Shown: positions 52,315-61,900, numbered from the stretch's first letter. The stretch: 63,917 bases of DNA from an uncultured Clostridia bacterium (GCA_934457145.1 CAKSHP010000011.1:1-63917); one strand, 5' to 3'. Notes: a model not told the origin generated them from the sequence alone. Numbers and translations are program-made.

Positions 52315-52803
52315 TCAATTGTTTTCTTGTTTAAAATGTGATGATATGTATTTGCAGATCATCGCAAACACAATATCTTTTGTCTTTTGCCTGATCTGGT
52401 GTCTGCTGCCCGAAAGATTAAGCCTTTTAACCGAGGAAAAATCCTTTGTGCATATTCCGGTATACACCAGTCCGACAGGGTTGTTATAATCGTCGCTGTC
52501 AGGTCCCGCAACCCCCGTCACGCTCACTGCTATGTCGCAGCCCGCTATATCAAAAAGCCCCTTTGCCATTAAAAGCGCAACTTCAAAGCTTACAACGCTG
52601 TGCTTTTTAATAACATTTTCTGCCACGTTTAAAATCTTCTCCTTTGCGCCCTCGCTGTATGTTACATAGCTTTCGCTTATAACTGCGGAGCTTCCGCTCA
52701 CGTCTGTGAGCGATTTTGCCAGAAGACCGCCCGTACAGCTTTCGGCAAAGCTGATTTTAAGATTGTGGTTTTTAAGAAGATTGCAAAGCTTTGTATTTAG
52801 CAT
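52315..52803 (-). CDS. CinA C-terminal (PncC-type) amidase
   Basis: A 162-residue single-domain protein equal to the C-terminal half of CinA. It opens with LSFAESCTGGLLAKSLTDV-like sequence (KISFAESCTGGLLA) and has VTGVAGPDSDD. It deamidates nicotinamide mononucleotide in the pyridine-nucleotide cycle. It lies 72 nt upstream of recA on the same strand, a common Firmicutes pairing (cinA-recA), here without the N-terminal COG1058 half. Confidence 0.9.
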   Translation of the reverse strand: MLNTKLCNLLKNHNLKISFAESCTGGLLAKSLTDVSGSSAVISESYVTYSEGAKEKILNVAENVIKKHSVVSFEVALLMAKGLFDIAGCDIAVSVTGVAGPDSDDYNNPVGLVYTGICTKDFSSVKRLNLSGSRHQIRQKTKDIVFAMICKYISSHFKQENN

Positions 52804-53082
52804 AAAAAGCAGTCCTTTCCGATTTTTTGCCCTATAATATTATATAATAACGCTAAAATCTTGTCAATGATTTAAAAATTCTTTTTTTAAACTTTATGTG
52901 AGTTTTTATCATAAATTTAAAAAAAAGCAAACATAAAAACAGCAAATAATCAAAAACAATGCTTTAAAGCGCAAAAAATATGAACAAATACATAAAAATT
53001 TGTAAAAAATTCTTGAAGTGGGTAAAAAAATCTGATACTATATAATAGTGAATTATTTTTTTACGTGCAGGAGGGGTAAAAT
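52804..53082. other. AT-rich gap between divergent cinA-type and ABC genes
   Basis: Contains TTGAAG near 53012 with TACTAT and TATAAT-like sequences downstream, a possible promoter for the ABC genes, and a TATAATATTATATAATA stretch near 52842 for the minus strand. No coding frame or hairpin of note. Confidence 0.4.
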
Positions 53083-54618
53083 TTGGAAACAACTGTTGGC
53101 TATGCTATAGAATGTAAGGGTATAACGAAGCGTTTCGGCGAAGTTGTGGCAAATGACAATATAGATCTTAACTTAAAATACGGCGAGGTGCTTGCGCTTT
53201 TAGGCGAAAACGGAAGCGGAAAAACCACGCTTATGAATATGCTTTCGGGAATATATCATCCCGATGACGGCGGAATTTATATTAATTCAAAGCACGTAAA
53301 CATAAATTCTCCTGTTGATTCTATGAATTTGGGAATAGGTATGATTCATCAGCACTTTAAGCTTGTTGATGTGTTTTCCGCAAAGGACAATATCGTTTTG
53401 GGAACAAAGGGAAAAAGGCTTGCGCCCAAGGATTTGCGCGAAAAAATTAACGCCATCAGCGAAAAATATTCGTTAGATGTCGATGCCGACAAAAAGATTT
53501 TTGAAATGAGCGTCGGCGAAAAGCAAACCGTTGAAATTTTAAAAGTTTTGTACCGCGGAACAAAAATCTTGATTTTAGACGAGCCCACAGCCGTGCTCAC
53601 TCCGCAGGAAACGGACAAGCTTTTTAAAATACTAAAAAAAATGCGCAGCGAAGGATGCGCAATTATCATTATAACGCATAAGCTAAACGAGGTTATGCAA
53701 ATAAGCGACCGTGTCACGATTTTAAGAAAGGGACAAAGCGTCGGCACGGTAAACACAAAAGATGTTGATGAAAAAAAATTAACCGAGCTTATGGTAGGCA
53801 GACCTGTAAGCCTTAAAATAAAACGTCCGGAGCCTGAAAACGTTAAAAAGGTTTTGGAGGTTAAAGATTTGTGCGTTGAAAAAGACGACGGCACAAAATC
53901 CGTTAAAAACGTAAGCTTTTTTGCAAATGCCGGCGAAATATTGGGCGTTGCGGGCGTTGCGGGCAGCGGACAAAGAGAGATTTGCGAAGCGCTCACGGGC
54001 CTTATCAAAAATAAGAGCGGCAGCGTTTTGTATAAAGATAAAGAAATAATAAATTTTTCTCCGGCAGAGATTATAAAGCTCGGAATAAGCATGGGCTTTG
54101 TTCCGGAGGACAGGCTCGGTATGGGTTTGGTTGCGTCAATGGGAATGACGGATAACGTTATGCTGAAAACTTACAGCGAGGGAAAATCGCCGTTTATAAA
54201 AAGAAGCGTGCCGAAAAAGAAGGCAAAAGCGCTTAAAGAAAAACTTGACATTGTTACCGCCGGGATAGAAACCCCCGTCAGACTTATGTCGGGAGGAAAT
54301 GTTCAAAAGGTTTTACTGGGCAGAGAAATCGAATCGCTTCCGTCAGTTCTTATAACGGCATACCCCGTAAGAGGGCTCGACATTAATTCTTCCTATCTGA
54401 TGTATGATTTGCTAAATGAGCAGAAAATGCGCGGCTGCGCGGTTATATATATAGGCGAAGACATTGACGTTTTGCTTGAACTTTCCGACAGAATTATGGT
54501 GCTGTGTCACGGTGAGGTTATGGGAGTTGTAAATGCAAAAGATGTAACAAAAGAACAAATCGGTCTTATGATGAGCGGAATACACACCCCAAAGGAGGAA
54601 ATGCCAAGTGAAAAATGA
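53083..54618 (+). CDS. Nucleoside-type ABC importer ATPase (double domain)
   Basis: A 511-residue ATPase with two fused ABC domains, as in the BMP/nucleoside and ribose importers (NupO/YufO group). Domain 1: LLGENGSGKTTL, MSVGEKQTVEI, ILILDEPTAVLTPQE, IIITHK. Domain 2: GVAGSGQREICEAL, MSGGNVQKVLLGRE and VLITAYPVRGLDI, the degenerate second site typical of this group. TTG start with AGGAGGGG 9 nt upstream; no ATG is suitable. It overlaps the first permease gene by 11 nt. A BMP-type binding protein normally precedes this gene but is not here. Confidence 0.93.
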   Translation: METTVGYAIECKGITKRFGEVVANDNIDLNLKYGEVLALLGENGSGKTTLMNMLSGIYHPDDGGIYINSKHVNINSPVDSMNLGIGMIHQHFKLVDVFSAKDNIVLGTKGKRLAPKDLREKINAISEKYSLDVDADKKIFEMSVGEKQTVEILKVLYRGTKILILDEPTAVLTPQETDKLFKILKKMRSEGCAIIIITHKLNEVMQISDRVTILRKGQSVGTVNTKDVDEKKLTELMVGRPVSLKIKRPEPENVKKVLEVKDLCVEKDDGTKSVKNVSFFANAGEILGVAGVAGSGQREICEALTGLIKNKSGSVLYKDKEIINFSPAEIIKLGISMGFVPEDRLGMGLVASMGMTDNVMLKTYSEGKSPFIKRSVPKKKAKALKEKLDIVTAGIETPVRLMSGGNVQKVLLGREIESLPSVLITAYPVRGLDINSSYLMYDLLNEQKMRGCAVIYIGEDIDVLLELSDRIMVLCHGEVMGVVNAKDVTKEQIGLMMSGIHTPKEEMPSEK

Positions 54619-55705
54619 TGTTAAAAACAAAGAGCCTTTTATAAGAATTGCAAAAAATAAAGAGCTTTCCAAAAACCAAATATTTTTAATAAGACTTTTG
54701 GCAGTTGTTTTATCGCTGGCTGCCGGCGGTGTGTTTATAATGTGTCTGGGATATAATCCGCTGAATGTGTATACAGCAATAATCAAAGGCGCGTTTAAAA
54801 ATAAAATTATGGTTCAGGAAACCGTTAAAATTGCGGTTCCGCTTTTAATTTCATCGCTTGCGGTAACTCTTGCGTTTAAAATGCGCTTTTGGAACATAGG
54901 CGCCGAGGGGCAAATGATTGCGGGCGCAATTTTTGCAACGGCGGTAGGCCTTTATCTGCCGAACATTAACCATGTTTTGCTCATGGTGTTAATGTTTATA
55001 GCGGCGATAATAGGCGGCGGATTGTGGGGGCTTATCCCGGCTGTGTTTAAAATTAAATATAACACAAACGAAACGCTTTTTACCTTAATGTTAAACTACA
55101 TAGCGCTCTATGTTATATCCATTCTGCGCGACGGTATCTGGAAAGATCCGACCTCAACGCTTCCGAAAATAATAAGATTTTCGCAAAACGCATGCTTAGA
55201 TAAGGTTGCCGGAGTTCATTTCGGCTGGATTGTGGCGCTTGTGCTTGTTGTTTTTGTGTATGTCTATATGAGATACACAAAACAGGGCTATGAAATCGCA
55301 GTTGTCGGCGAAAGCCCGGCAACGGCCAATTATGCCGGCATGAACGTTAATAAAATAATTGTGCGCACAATGTTTTTGAGCGGAGCGGCTGCCGGTATTG
55401 CCGGAATGGTTAAGGCTGCCGGCTCGGATCTCACGCTTTCGCAAAGCGTTGCCGGAGGCATAGGCTTCACGGCAATTATCGTAGCCTGGCTTTCGCAGCT
55501 TAAGCCGATAACGATATTGGTTGTAACCATTCTTTTGAGCGCTCTTGAAAAAGGATGCAGCGCCATATCTTCTGTGTATCCGCTTATGAGTGCGGACTGC
55601 GCAGATATATTGCAGGGAATAATATTGTTTTTTATTTTGGGATGCGAGCTTTTTGTAAGATACAAGTTTGTTATTTTTGGCGGCGCAAAAGGAGGAAAAA
55701 ACTGA
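54608..55705 (+). CDS. Nucleoside-type ABC importer permease 1
   Basis: A 365-residue membrane subunit with about eight helices (branched-chain/ribose type permease family). Conserved LAFKMRFWNIGAEGQMIAGA and TVVGESPATANYAGM-like sequence (VVGESPATANYAGMNV) place it with NupP/YufP. GTG start at 54608 with AAAGGAGGAA upstream, inside the end of the ATPase gene. Substrate probably a nucleoside or purine. Confidence 0.93.
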   Translation: MKNDVKNKEPFIRIAKNKELSKNQIFLIRLLAVVLSLAAGGVFIMCLGYNPLNVYTAIIKGAFKNKIMVQETVKIAVPLLISSLAVTLAFKMRFWNIGAEGQMIAGAIFATAVGLYLPNINHVLLMVLMFIAAIIGGGLWGLIPAVFKIKYNTNETLFTLMLNYIALYVISILRDGIWKDPTSTLPKIIRFSQNACLDKVAGVHFGWIVALVLVVFVYVYMRYTKQGYEIAVVGESPATANYAGMNVNKIIVRTMFLSGAAAGIAGMVKAAGSDLTLSQSVAGGIGFTAIIVAWLSQLKPITILVVTILLSALEKGCSAISSVYPLMSADCADILQGIILFFILGCELFVRYKFVIFGGAKGGKN

Positions 55706-55706
55706 T

Positions 55707-56666
55707 ATGGATATGTTTATAAATTTTCTTGCGGCGGCAATTGCGTTCGGAACCCCGATTTTATACGGTATTGTCGGCGAAATAATGAACGAACGCGTCG
55801 GACATCTGAACCTGGGTGTTGAAGGAATGATGTCGTTCGGAGCGTTTTTGGGCTTTATGTGCGGCTACACGAGCGAAAGCTTTGCACTTGCCGTTTTGGG
55901 AGCGTTCGCGGGCGGTATGCTGATGTCGTTTATATATGTGCTGCTCACGGTAACTTTTATGGCAAACCAAAATGTAGCGGGACTCACGCTCACGGTGTTC
56001 GGCATAGGTCTTTCAAACTTTTTAGGTCAGATCGCAAGATCAAAAACCGCCGACGGAACACTGCGTTTGTCAGAAGCCTTTAAATCGCAGATGGACGTTC
56101 ACTTCGGCGCACTGGAAAACATTCCTGTTATAGGCAAGCTTTTGTTTTCATATAACTGGCTTGTGTATCTGGGAGTTATAGTTGCGCTTTTGATGAGCTT
56201 TTATTTAAAAAAGACAAAAACGGGACTAAACGTTTGCGCAATCGGCGAAAATCCCGCCGCTGCCGATGCTGCCGGAATAAAGGTCACAAAGCTTAAATAT
56301 ATAAATATCTTGCTTGGCGGCGGAATATGCGGACTCGGCGGCTTGTGCTGCGGTGTTGCAACAACGGGCGGTATATGGATTGAAAACTGTGTAAACGGTA
56401 TAGGCTGGATTGCGGTTGCACTGGTTGTGCTTGCAAAGTGGCGCCCGGCGCATGCAATATGGGGCGCATATGTGTTCGGTGCATTCGGCATACTTCGCCA
56501 CTATGTTCCGTCAAACATATTCGGAAGCGGTATTCCGCAGGGCGTTTATGATATGCTTCCGTTTATAATAACCGCGCTTGTGCTCGTGATAGACTCTATG
56601 AGAAAGAAAAAATCAAACTCGATTCCTCAGGCGCTCGGTACAAACTATTTCAGAGAAGAACGATAA
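55707..56666 (+). CDS. Nucleoside-type ABC importer permease 2
   Basis: A 319-residue second permease (NupQ/YufQ group), about eight helices. Family stretches are PILYGIVGEIMNERVGHLNL, GVEGMM and ICAIGENPAAADAAGIKVTK-like sequence. ATG 55707 follows the permease 1 stop at once; AAGGAGG lies about 10 nt upstream. Completes the ATPase-permease-permease set; then a T-box and ileS follow. Confidence 0.93.
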   Translation: MDMFINFLAAAIAFGTPILYGIVGEIMNERVGHLNLGVEGMMSFGAFLGFMCGYTSESFALAVLGAFAGGMLMSFIYVLLTVTFMANQNVAGLTLTVFGIGLSNFLGQIARSKTADGTLRLSEAFKSQMDVHFGALENIPVIGKLLFSYNWLVYLGVIVALLMSFYLKKTKTGLNVCAIGENPAAADAAGIKVTKLKYINILLGGGICGLGGLCCGVATTGGIWIENCVNGIGWIAVALVVLAKWRPAHAIWGAYVFGAFGILRHYVPSNIFGSGIPQGVYDMLPFIITALVLVIDSMRKKKSNSIPQALGTNYFREER

Positions 56667-56702
56667 ATAAAAAAGAAGAAAGATAAATTTTATAAAAAAG
56701 CC

Positions 56703-56731
56703 TTGACATTTTTTTGATGCGGGTTTATAAT
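56703..56731 (+). promoter_or_regulatory. ileS T-box promoter
   Basis: TTGACA (56703-56708), 17-nt spacer, TATAAT (56726-56731). Confidence 0.85.
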
Positions 56732-56760
56732 TATTTTGAAACTAATTTAATAATAAAAAC

Positions 56761-56992
56761 GTTGACGAAGACAGTAGAATGCATTTGAAAGCAAAAGCGA
56801 GCGGGGGACGGTGCGAGCCTTGCGGCAAGTAGGTGCATTTGAATATCACTTCCGAGTTGCATAGCTTAAAGCCAAAGCGAGTAAGCTGTGCCGGCGCCCG
56901 CCGTTACCGGGAGGCATATGATTGTATGTTCAAATTAGGTGGTTTATAAGCAAAGCAAAGGCTTTGTCCTGATTTTGGGACAAAGCCTTTTT
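56761..56992 (+). promoter_or_regulatory. T-box riboswitch, isoleucine specifier
   Basis: Begins GACGAAGACAGTA, the usual stem I start. The specifier region GAATATCACTT puts codon ATC (Ile) at 56845-56847. The antiterminator bulge is in AATTAGGTGGT (56934-56943), whose TGGT pairs with the tRNA NCCA end. A 13-bp terminator AAAGGCTTTGTCC/GGACAAAGCCTTT (56957-56990) with T5 follows. Uncharged tRNA-Ile should allow read-through into ileS, 106 nt downstream. Confidence 0.93.
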
Positions 56993-57097
56993 ATATGTAC
57001 ATTTTAAAACTGTATATTGTAGGGCAGGGGCCCTCTCTGCTGCAAAACAAACAGCAAACACCCAATAAGGACAAGATATATTAAAGGAGGAGCAAAA

Positions 57098-60000
57098 ATG
57101 TATAATAAAGTTGACACTAATCTTAACTTTATCGAACGCGAAAAGCAAACAGAAAAATTCTGGGAAGAAAACGACATTTTTAAAAAGAGCATAGAAGAAA
57201 GAAAAGGCTGCCCGGCATACACCTTCTACGACGGCCCGCCGACGGCAAACGGCAAACCGCATATAGGCCACGTTTTAACCCGTGTTATAAAAGACATGAT
57301 TCCGCGTTACCGCACCATGAAAGGCTACAACGTTACAAGAAAAGCCGGCTGGGACACGCACGGTCTGCCTGTTGAGCTTGAGGTTGAAAAAAAGCTCGGT
57401 CTTGACGGAAAAGAACAAATCGAAAAATATGGTCTTGAGCCTTTTATAAAAGAATGTAAGCAAAGTGTCTGGAAGTATAAAGGCATGTGGGAGGATTTTT
57501 CAAAAACAGTCGGTTTCTGGGCTGATATGGACGATCCTTACGTTACTTATCACAACGACTTTATAGAGTCGGAGTGGTGGGCGCTTAAAAAGATATGGGA
57601 CAAAGGGCTTTTGTATAAAGGCTTTAAAATCGTGCCCTACTGCCCGCGCTGCGGAACTCCGCTTTCGAGCCACGAGGTTGCACAGGGGTATAAAGACGTT
57701 AAAGAAAAGAGCGCCATTGCAAAATTTAAGGTTAAAGGCGAAGAAAATTCGTTCTATCTTGCATGGACAACAACGCCGTGGACTCTTCCGTCAAACGTTG
57801 CGCTCTGCGTAAATCCCGATGAAAAATATGTAAAAATCAAACAGGGAGACGTTTGCTATATTCTTGCCGAGGCGCTTGTCGGCTCGGTTATAGAAGGCGA
57901 GTATGAAACAGTCGGCGAATATATCGGAAAAGACTTGGAGTATAAAGAATATGAACCGCTTTTCGATTTTGCAAACCCCGACAAAAAAGCATACTACATT
58001 GTATGCGATTCATATGTAACACTAACGGACGGTACCGGTATAGTTCATATCGCTCCGGCATTCGGTGAAGACGACGCAAACGTCGGCAGAAAATACGACC
58101 TTCCGTTTGTTCAGCTGGTAGACAGCAAGGGCGAAATGACAAAAGAAACCCCCTGGGCGGGCATGTTCTGTAAAGATGCCGACAAAGAAGTGTTTAAAGC
58201 GCTTGACGAAAAGGGACTTTTGTTTGCCGCTTTGCCGTTTGAACATTCTTATCCGTTCTGCTGGAGATGCGACACACCTCTTATCTACTATGCAAGAGAT
58301 TCGTGGTTTATCAAAATGACGGCAGTTAAAGACGACCTTATAAGAAATAACAACACTATTAACTGGATACCGGAAAGCATAGGCAAAGGCCGTTTCGGCG
58401 ACTGGCTTGAAAACGTTCAGGACTGGGGTGTGAGCCGTGACAGATACTGGGGAACTCCGCTCAATATATGGGAGTGCTCATGCGGCCATCGCCACAGCAT
58501 AGGTTCTATAAAAGAGCTTAAAGAGCTCAGCTCAAACTGCCCGGAAGATATCGAGCTTCACCGCCCGTATATCGACGCAGTAACAATCAAATGCGAAAAG
58601 TGCGGCAAGGAAATGAAAAGAGTTAAAGAAGTTATCGACTGCTGGTTTGACTCAGGTTCAATGCCCTTTGCCCAGTGGCACTATCCTTTTGAAAATGAAG
58701 ATGTGTTTAAAAACAATTTCCCGGCAAGCTTTATAAGCGAAGCTGTTGACCAGACAAGAGGATGGTTCTATTCGCTTTTGGCAATATCAACTTTGATATT
58801 TAACGAAGCGCCCTATAAAAACGTCATAGTTTTGGGACTTGTTCAGGATGAAAACGGTCAGAAAATGAGTAAATCCAAAGGCAATGCGGTTGATCCGTTC
58901 GACGCTCTTGCAAAGCACGGCGCCGATGCAATCCGCTGGTATTTTTATTCAAACAGTGCGCCGTGGCTGCCTAACCGTTTCCATGAAAAAGCGGTAACCG
59001 AAGGTCAGAGAAAATTCATGGGCACTCTTTGGAACACATATGCGTTCTTTGTGCTTTATGCAAATATAGATAATTTCGATGCAACCAAATACGCCTTAGA
59101 CTATAACAGCCTGTCTGTTATGGATAAGTGGCTTCTTTCAAAGCTTAACACGCTTATAAAAACGGTTGATTCGAACCTTGAAAATTATAAAATCACCGAA
59201 ACGGCAAGAGTGCTGCAGGATTTTGTTGATGAAATGAGCAACTGGTATGTTCGCCGCAGCCGTGAGCGTTTTTGGACAAAGGGCATGGAAACGGACAAAA
59301 TAAACGCATACATGACTCTTTATACAACATTGGTAACGCTTTCAAAGCTTTGTGCGCCGATGATTCCGTTTATGGCAGAAGATATTTATCAGAATCTTGT
59401 TCGCTCAATAGATAAAAATGCAAAGGAAAGCGTTCATTTGTGCGATTTCCCCGTATGCGACGAAAAAATGATCGACAAAGAGCTTGAAAGCAATATGGAA
59501 GAGCTTTTGGATATCGTTGTTCTGGGACGTGCGGCAAGAAACGCATCAAACATTAAAAACCGTCAGTCGATCGGAAACATGTTTGTAAAATCCGCTAAGG
59601 TTTTGCCGGAGTTTTATTTAAGCATAATAGCCGATGAACTTAACGTTAAAAATGTTTGCTTTAAAGATGACGTACGCGAATACACAAGCTATTCGTTTAA
59701 ACCGCAGCTTAAAACCGTTGGCCCGAAATTCGGCAAATATTTAGGCAAAATCCGCGAAACTCTTTCTAATATAAACGGAAATGAAGCGATGGACGAGCTT
59801 AATAAAAACGGCGTTCTTAAAATCGATGTCGGCAGCGAAACAATCGAGCTTGAAAAAGACGATCTTCTAATCTCGGCAGCACAGGTTGAAGGCTACGCCT
59901 CCGAAAGCGATTTCGGCATTACGGTTGTTTTGGACACGCACCTGACAGACGAACTTATAGAAGAAGGCTTTGTCCGCGAAATTATAAGCAAAATTCAGAC

Positions 60001-60211
60001 AATGAGAAAGGATTCCGGCTTTGAGGTTATGGACAACATTGCGCTCTTTGTTTACGGAAACGACAAAATAGTGTCTGTTGTATTAAAAAATGCCGACGAA
60101 ATCAAAGAAGACGTTTTGTGTAAGCAAATAATCACAGATAAAGAACACGAAAACGCAAAAGAATGGAACATCAACGGCGAAAAGGTTTACCTTGCGGTTG
60201 AAAAAAGATAA
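57098..60211 (+). CDS. ileS: Isoleucyl-tRNA synthetase, eukaryote-like type
   Basis: Charges tRNA-Ile; 1037 residues. HIGH motif in PPTANGKPHIGHVL (near 50-62), WDTHGLPVELEVEKK, CP1 editing domain (TTPWTLPSNVAL) and KMSKS in GQKMSKSKGNAVDP (near 590). Length, the WDTHGLPVE form and the C-terminus without the Zn-ribbon typical of E. coli IleRS point to the type 2 (eukaryote-like) clade, whose members are often insensitive to mupirocin. AAAGGAGGAG precedes the ATG. T-box control upstream fits the function. Confidence 0.96.
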   Translation: MYNKVDTNLNFIEREKQTEKFWEENDIFKKSIEERKGCPAYTFYDGPPTANGKPHIGHVLTRVIKDMIPRYRTMKGYNVTRKAGWDTHGLPVELEVEKKLGLDGKEQIEKYGLEPFIKECKQSVWKYKGMWEDFSKTVGFWADMDDPYVTYHNDFIESEWWALKKIWDKGLLYKGFKIVPYCPRCGTPLSSHEVAQGYKDVKEKSAIAKFKVKGEENSFYLAWTTTPWTLPSNVALCVNPDEKYVKIKQGDVCYILAEALVGSVIEGEYETVGEYIGKDLEYKEYEPLFDFANPDKKAYYIVCDSYVTLTDGTGIVHIAPAFGEDDANVGRKYDLPFVQLVDSKGEMTKETPWAGMFCKDADKEVFKALDEKGLLFAALPFEHSYPFCWRCDTPLIYYARDSWFIKMTAVKDDLIRNNNTINWIPESIGKGRFGDWLENVQDWGVSRDRYWGTPLNIWECSCGHRHSIGSIKELKELSSNCPEDIELHRPYIDAVTIKCEKCGKEMKRVKEVIDCWFDSGSMPFAQWHYPFENEDVFKNNFPASFISEAVDQTRGWFYSLLAISTLIFNEAPYKNVIVLGLVQDENGQKMSKSKGNAVDPFDALAKHGADAIRWYFYSNSAPWLPNRFHEKAVTEGQRKFMGTLWNTYAFFVLYANIDNFDATKYALDYNSLSVMDKWLLSKLNTLIKTVDSNLENYKITETARVLQDFVDEMSNWYVRRSRERFWTKGMETDKINAYMTLYTTLVTLSKLCAPMIPFMAEDIYQNLVRSIDKNAKESVHLCDFPVCDEKMIDKELESNMEELLDIVVLGRAARNASNIKNRQSIGNMFVKSAKVLPEFYLSIIADELNVKNVCFKDDVREYTSYSFKPQLKTVGPKFGKYLGKIRETLSNINGNEAMDELNKNGVLKIDVGSETIELEKDDLLISAAQVEGYASESDFGITVVLDTHLTDELIEEGFVREIISKIQTMRKDSGFEVMDNIALFVYGNDKIVSVVLKNADEIKEDVLCKQIITDKEHENAKEWNINGEKVYLAVEKR

Positions 60212-60231
60212 CCAAAATAATTTATAAATAA

Positions 60232-60316
60232 AAATGCAGTCCGCTTTGATATGCACCCCAAAAGTTAGACACTTTTGGAGGTGCATATTTTTATGGGTAA
60301 AACGGGCTGCATTTTT
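60232..60316 (+). terminator. ileS terminator with IS-end-like palindrome in its loop
   Basis: Outer arms AAAAATGCAGTCCG (60232-60245) and CGGGCTGCATTTTTT (60303-60317) form a normal terminator stem. Inside the loop lies a second palindrome, see the repeat at 60249-60288. Confidence 0.7.
60249..60288. repeat. 40-bp palindrome resembling joined IS3-family ends
   Basis: ATATGCACCCCAAAAGT pairs with ACTTTTGGAGGTGCATAT (one bulge) around TAGAC. CCCCAAAAGTTAGAC is the kind of sequence found at the terminal repeats of IS3-family elements (IS150 group). No transposase is present. It may be a minimal remnant or MITE-like unit inserted in the terminator loop. Confidence 0.5.
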
Positions 60317-60336
60317 TATCTGCAAAAATATAAAAA

Positions 60337-60368
60337 GGAGAGCAAAAATGATTTTATTTCCGCTCTCC
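60337..60368. terminator. Hairpin between ileS and the isomerase gene
   Basis: GGAGAGC/GCTCTCC stem with an AT-rich loop of about 18 nt; A5 upstream, T3 downstream. May help termination in the minus direction. Confidence 0.4.
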
Positions 60369-60390
60369 TTTGCTTATCTGCAAAACAACA

Positions 60391-60438
60391 AAAAAGGTAG
60401 AAAAATCACATGAAAAACAAGAATTTTTCCACCTTTTT
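60391..60438 (-). terminator. Terminator of the isomerase gene
   Basis: AAAAAGGTAGAAAAAT pairs with ATTTTTCCACCTTTTT (one A-C mismatch); on the minus strand a T6 run follows. Confidence 0.7.
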
Positions 60439-60451
60439 GCCTTGACATATT

Positions 60452-61900
60452 TTATGCCTTTACGATAACTGCCTCTATGCCGAGCGCATCGGCTATCATC
60501 TTTATTGTTTTCGCGTGATGACCGATACCCAATGCATAATGGTGCGTCGGGCCTTCCATAACCCATGCTTTTATAAACTCTTTTGTTGTCGGCTCAAAAA
60601 ATGCGCGCGTGTTCGTGTTTCCCGTGGGAGGAATCGGACCTTTTTTGGAAATTCCTTCGCCTATAACAAATTTGAAACCGCCGTTTGCGTTTTGCGTTAT
60701 GCCAAGCATTGTTATCGGGCCTTCTTTTATTTTAAATTCCACAGAAGCGCCGTGTCCGGGTTTTCCGTGATACTTTGCAAGCGAGCGCAAAACGGGTTTG
60801 CCCTCTGCTATTCGCAAATGATGCGGGCCGTCGTGTCCGGCTAAAATAAAGTCGCCGGCAAAATCAAATGGATGAAACTCGGCAAAGCTTCCGCCGATAT
60901 TTAATCTGTCCATGATAAGCATTGCAATGCATGTTTTTATGTCATATTCTCCGCACATCGGTATGCCTTGTGCATTTAAAATAGAATTTCCGACAATAAA
61001 GTTTGACGAAACCTTTCTGTGCAGCGACTCCGGCGTGCCTTCATAGTAGTAGGCAAGTCCTGTGAGATTGTATTTTTCAACGAGCTTGTCTAAGGCAACG
61101 GCTGTTTTTGCCGCTTCATACAAATCGCTGTCTTTTAACTTTTCGGTAATCGGATCGCCTTTGGGATCGGGAGTGTCAAACTCTTTTAAAATAAGCTCGC
61201 TCTTTTCTTTTATTTCGCTTTCGGTTACAGTGTTATATAATTCTATAACGTTGTCAACCTCCAAAAGCGGAACATGAACGTTAAATGCTGCGGCAACTGC
61301 GGTCGGATCTGCATGCATGTCATACATTGCCTCCAAAACGTGGCCCATAAGACCTATTCTTGCGCCTTTCAAAGAGTGCAGAACGTTTGCAATCGAGCAC
61401 CAGCGCGCAATTTCTTCTTCGGCTTCTTTATCGTTATAGAGCGTTCCCAATATAACGTCGCTCACTTTTTTGCCAAGCCTTACCGCAACTCCCGTAAATT
61501 CGGGAACGGAACAGATGTTGTCATTTTCAAGCTGCATAAATGTGTTTGCCTTTGTGTAGTCAAGAGCGCTTCTCGGCTGGAGAGCCGCTAAAATAACCGG
61601 TACATCGGCAGAGCGCATTATCGGCGCAAACACGCTGCTTGTGGCATATGTTGCCATATTGCAGATTAAAATGTCAACGTTTGCAGCCTTGATTTTGTCT
61701 GCTGCATCAAAAGCCTTTTCGCTTGAGTCTATCATGCCGAAATCAACAATTTCAACATTGTTTTTTGAAACCAAAGAGCAAAAATCTTTGTGAAAATTCA
61801 TGATGCTTTCAAAAAGACCGTCAAACTGCGCCCAATATGTTGCATGCGCAACAGCAAAAATGCCGACTTTGGCAGTGAGCGGATTTTTTCTTTCTATCAT
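60452..61900 (-). CDS. L-arabinose/L-fucose isomerase-family protein
   Basis: A 482-residue cytoplasmic isomerase-like protein of the AraA/FucI superfamily, nearer AraA in length and in MCGEYDIKTCIAMLIMDRL (metal Glu) and FAGHDGPHHL-like sequence (ILAGHDGPHHL). These stretches hold the Glu and His metal ligands of AraA. It is clearly not a copy of fucI at 9.4 kb. ATG 61900 has AAGGGAT at about 9 nt; the ATG at 61909 has no spacing. It stands alone with no kinase, transporter or AraC gene beside it, so the sugar is uncertain. Confidence 0.85.
   Translation of the reverse strand: MIERKNPLTAKVGIFAVAHATYWAQFDGLFESIMNFHKDFCSLVSKNNVEIVDFGMIDSSEKAFDAADKIKAANVDILICNMATYATSSVFAPIMRSADVPVILAALQPRSALDYTKANTFMQLENDNICSVPEFTGVAVRLGKKVSDVILGTLYNDKEAEEEIARWCSIANVLHSLKGARIGLMGHVLEAMYDMHADPTAVAAAFNVHVPLLEVDNVIELYNTVTESEIKEKSELILKEFDTPDPKGDPITEKLKDSDLYEAAKTAVALDKLVEKYNLTGLAYYYEGTPESLHRKVSSNFIVGNSILNAQGIPMCGEYDIKTCIAMLIMDRLNIGGSFAEFHPFDFAGDFILAGHDGPHHLRIAEGKPVLRSLAKYHGKPGHGASVEFKIKEGPITMLGITQNANGGFKFVIGEGISKKGPIPPTGNTNTRAFFEPTTKEFIKAWVMEGPTHHYALGIGHHAKTIKMIADALGIEAVIVKA

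Noticed and set aside
60249..60288. Complete insertion sequence
   Set aside because: Only end-like sequences are present; no transposase frame lies nearby.
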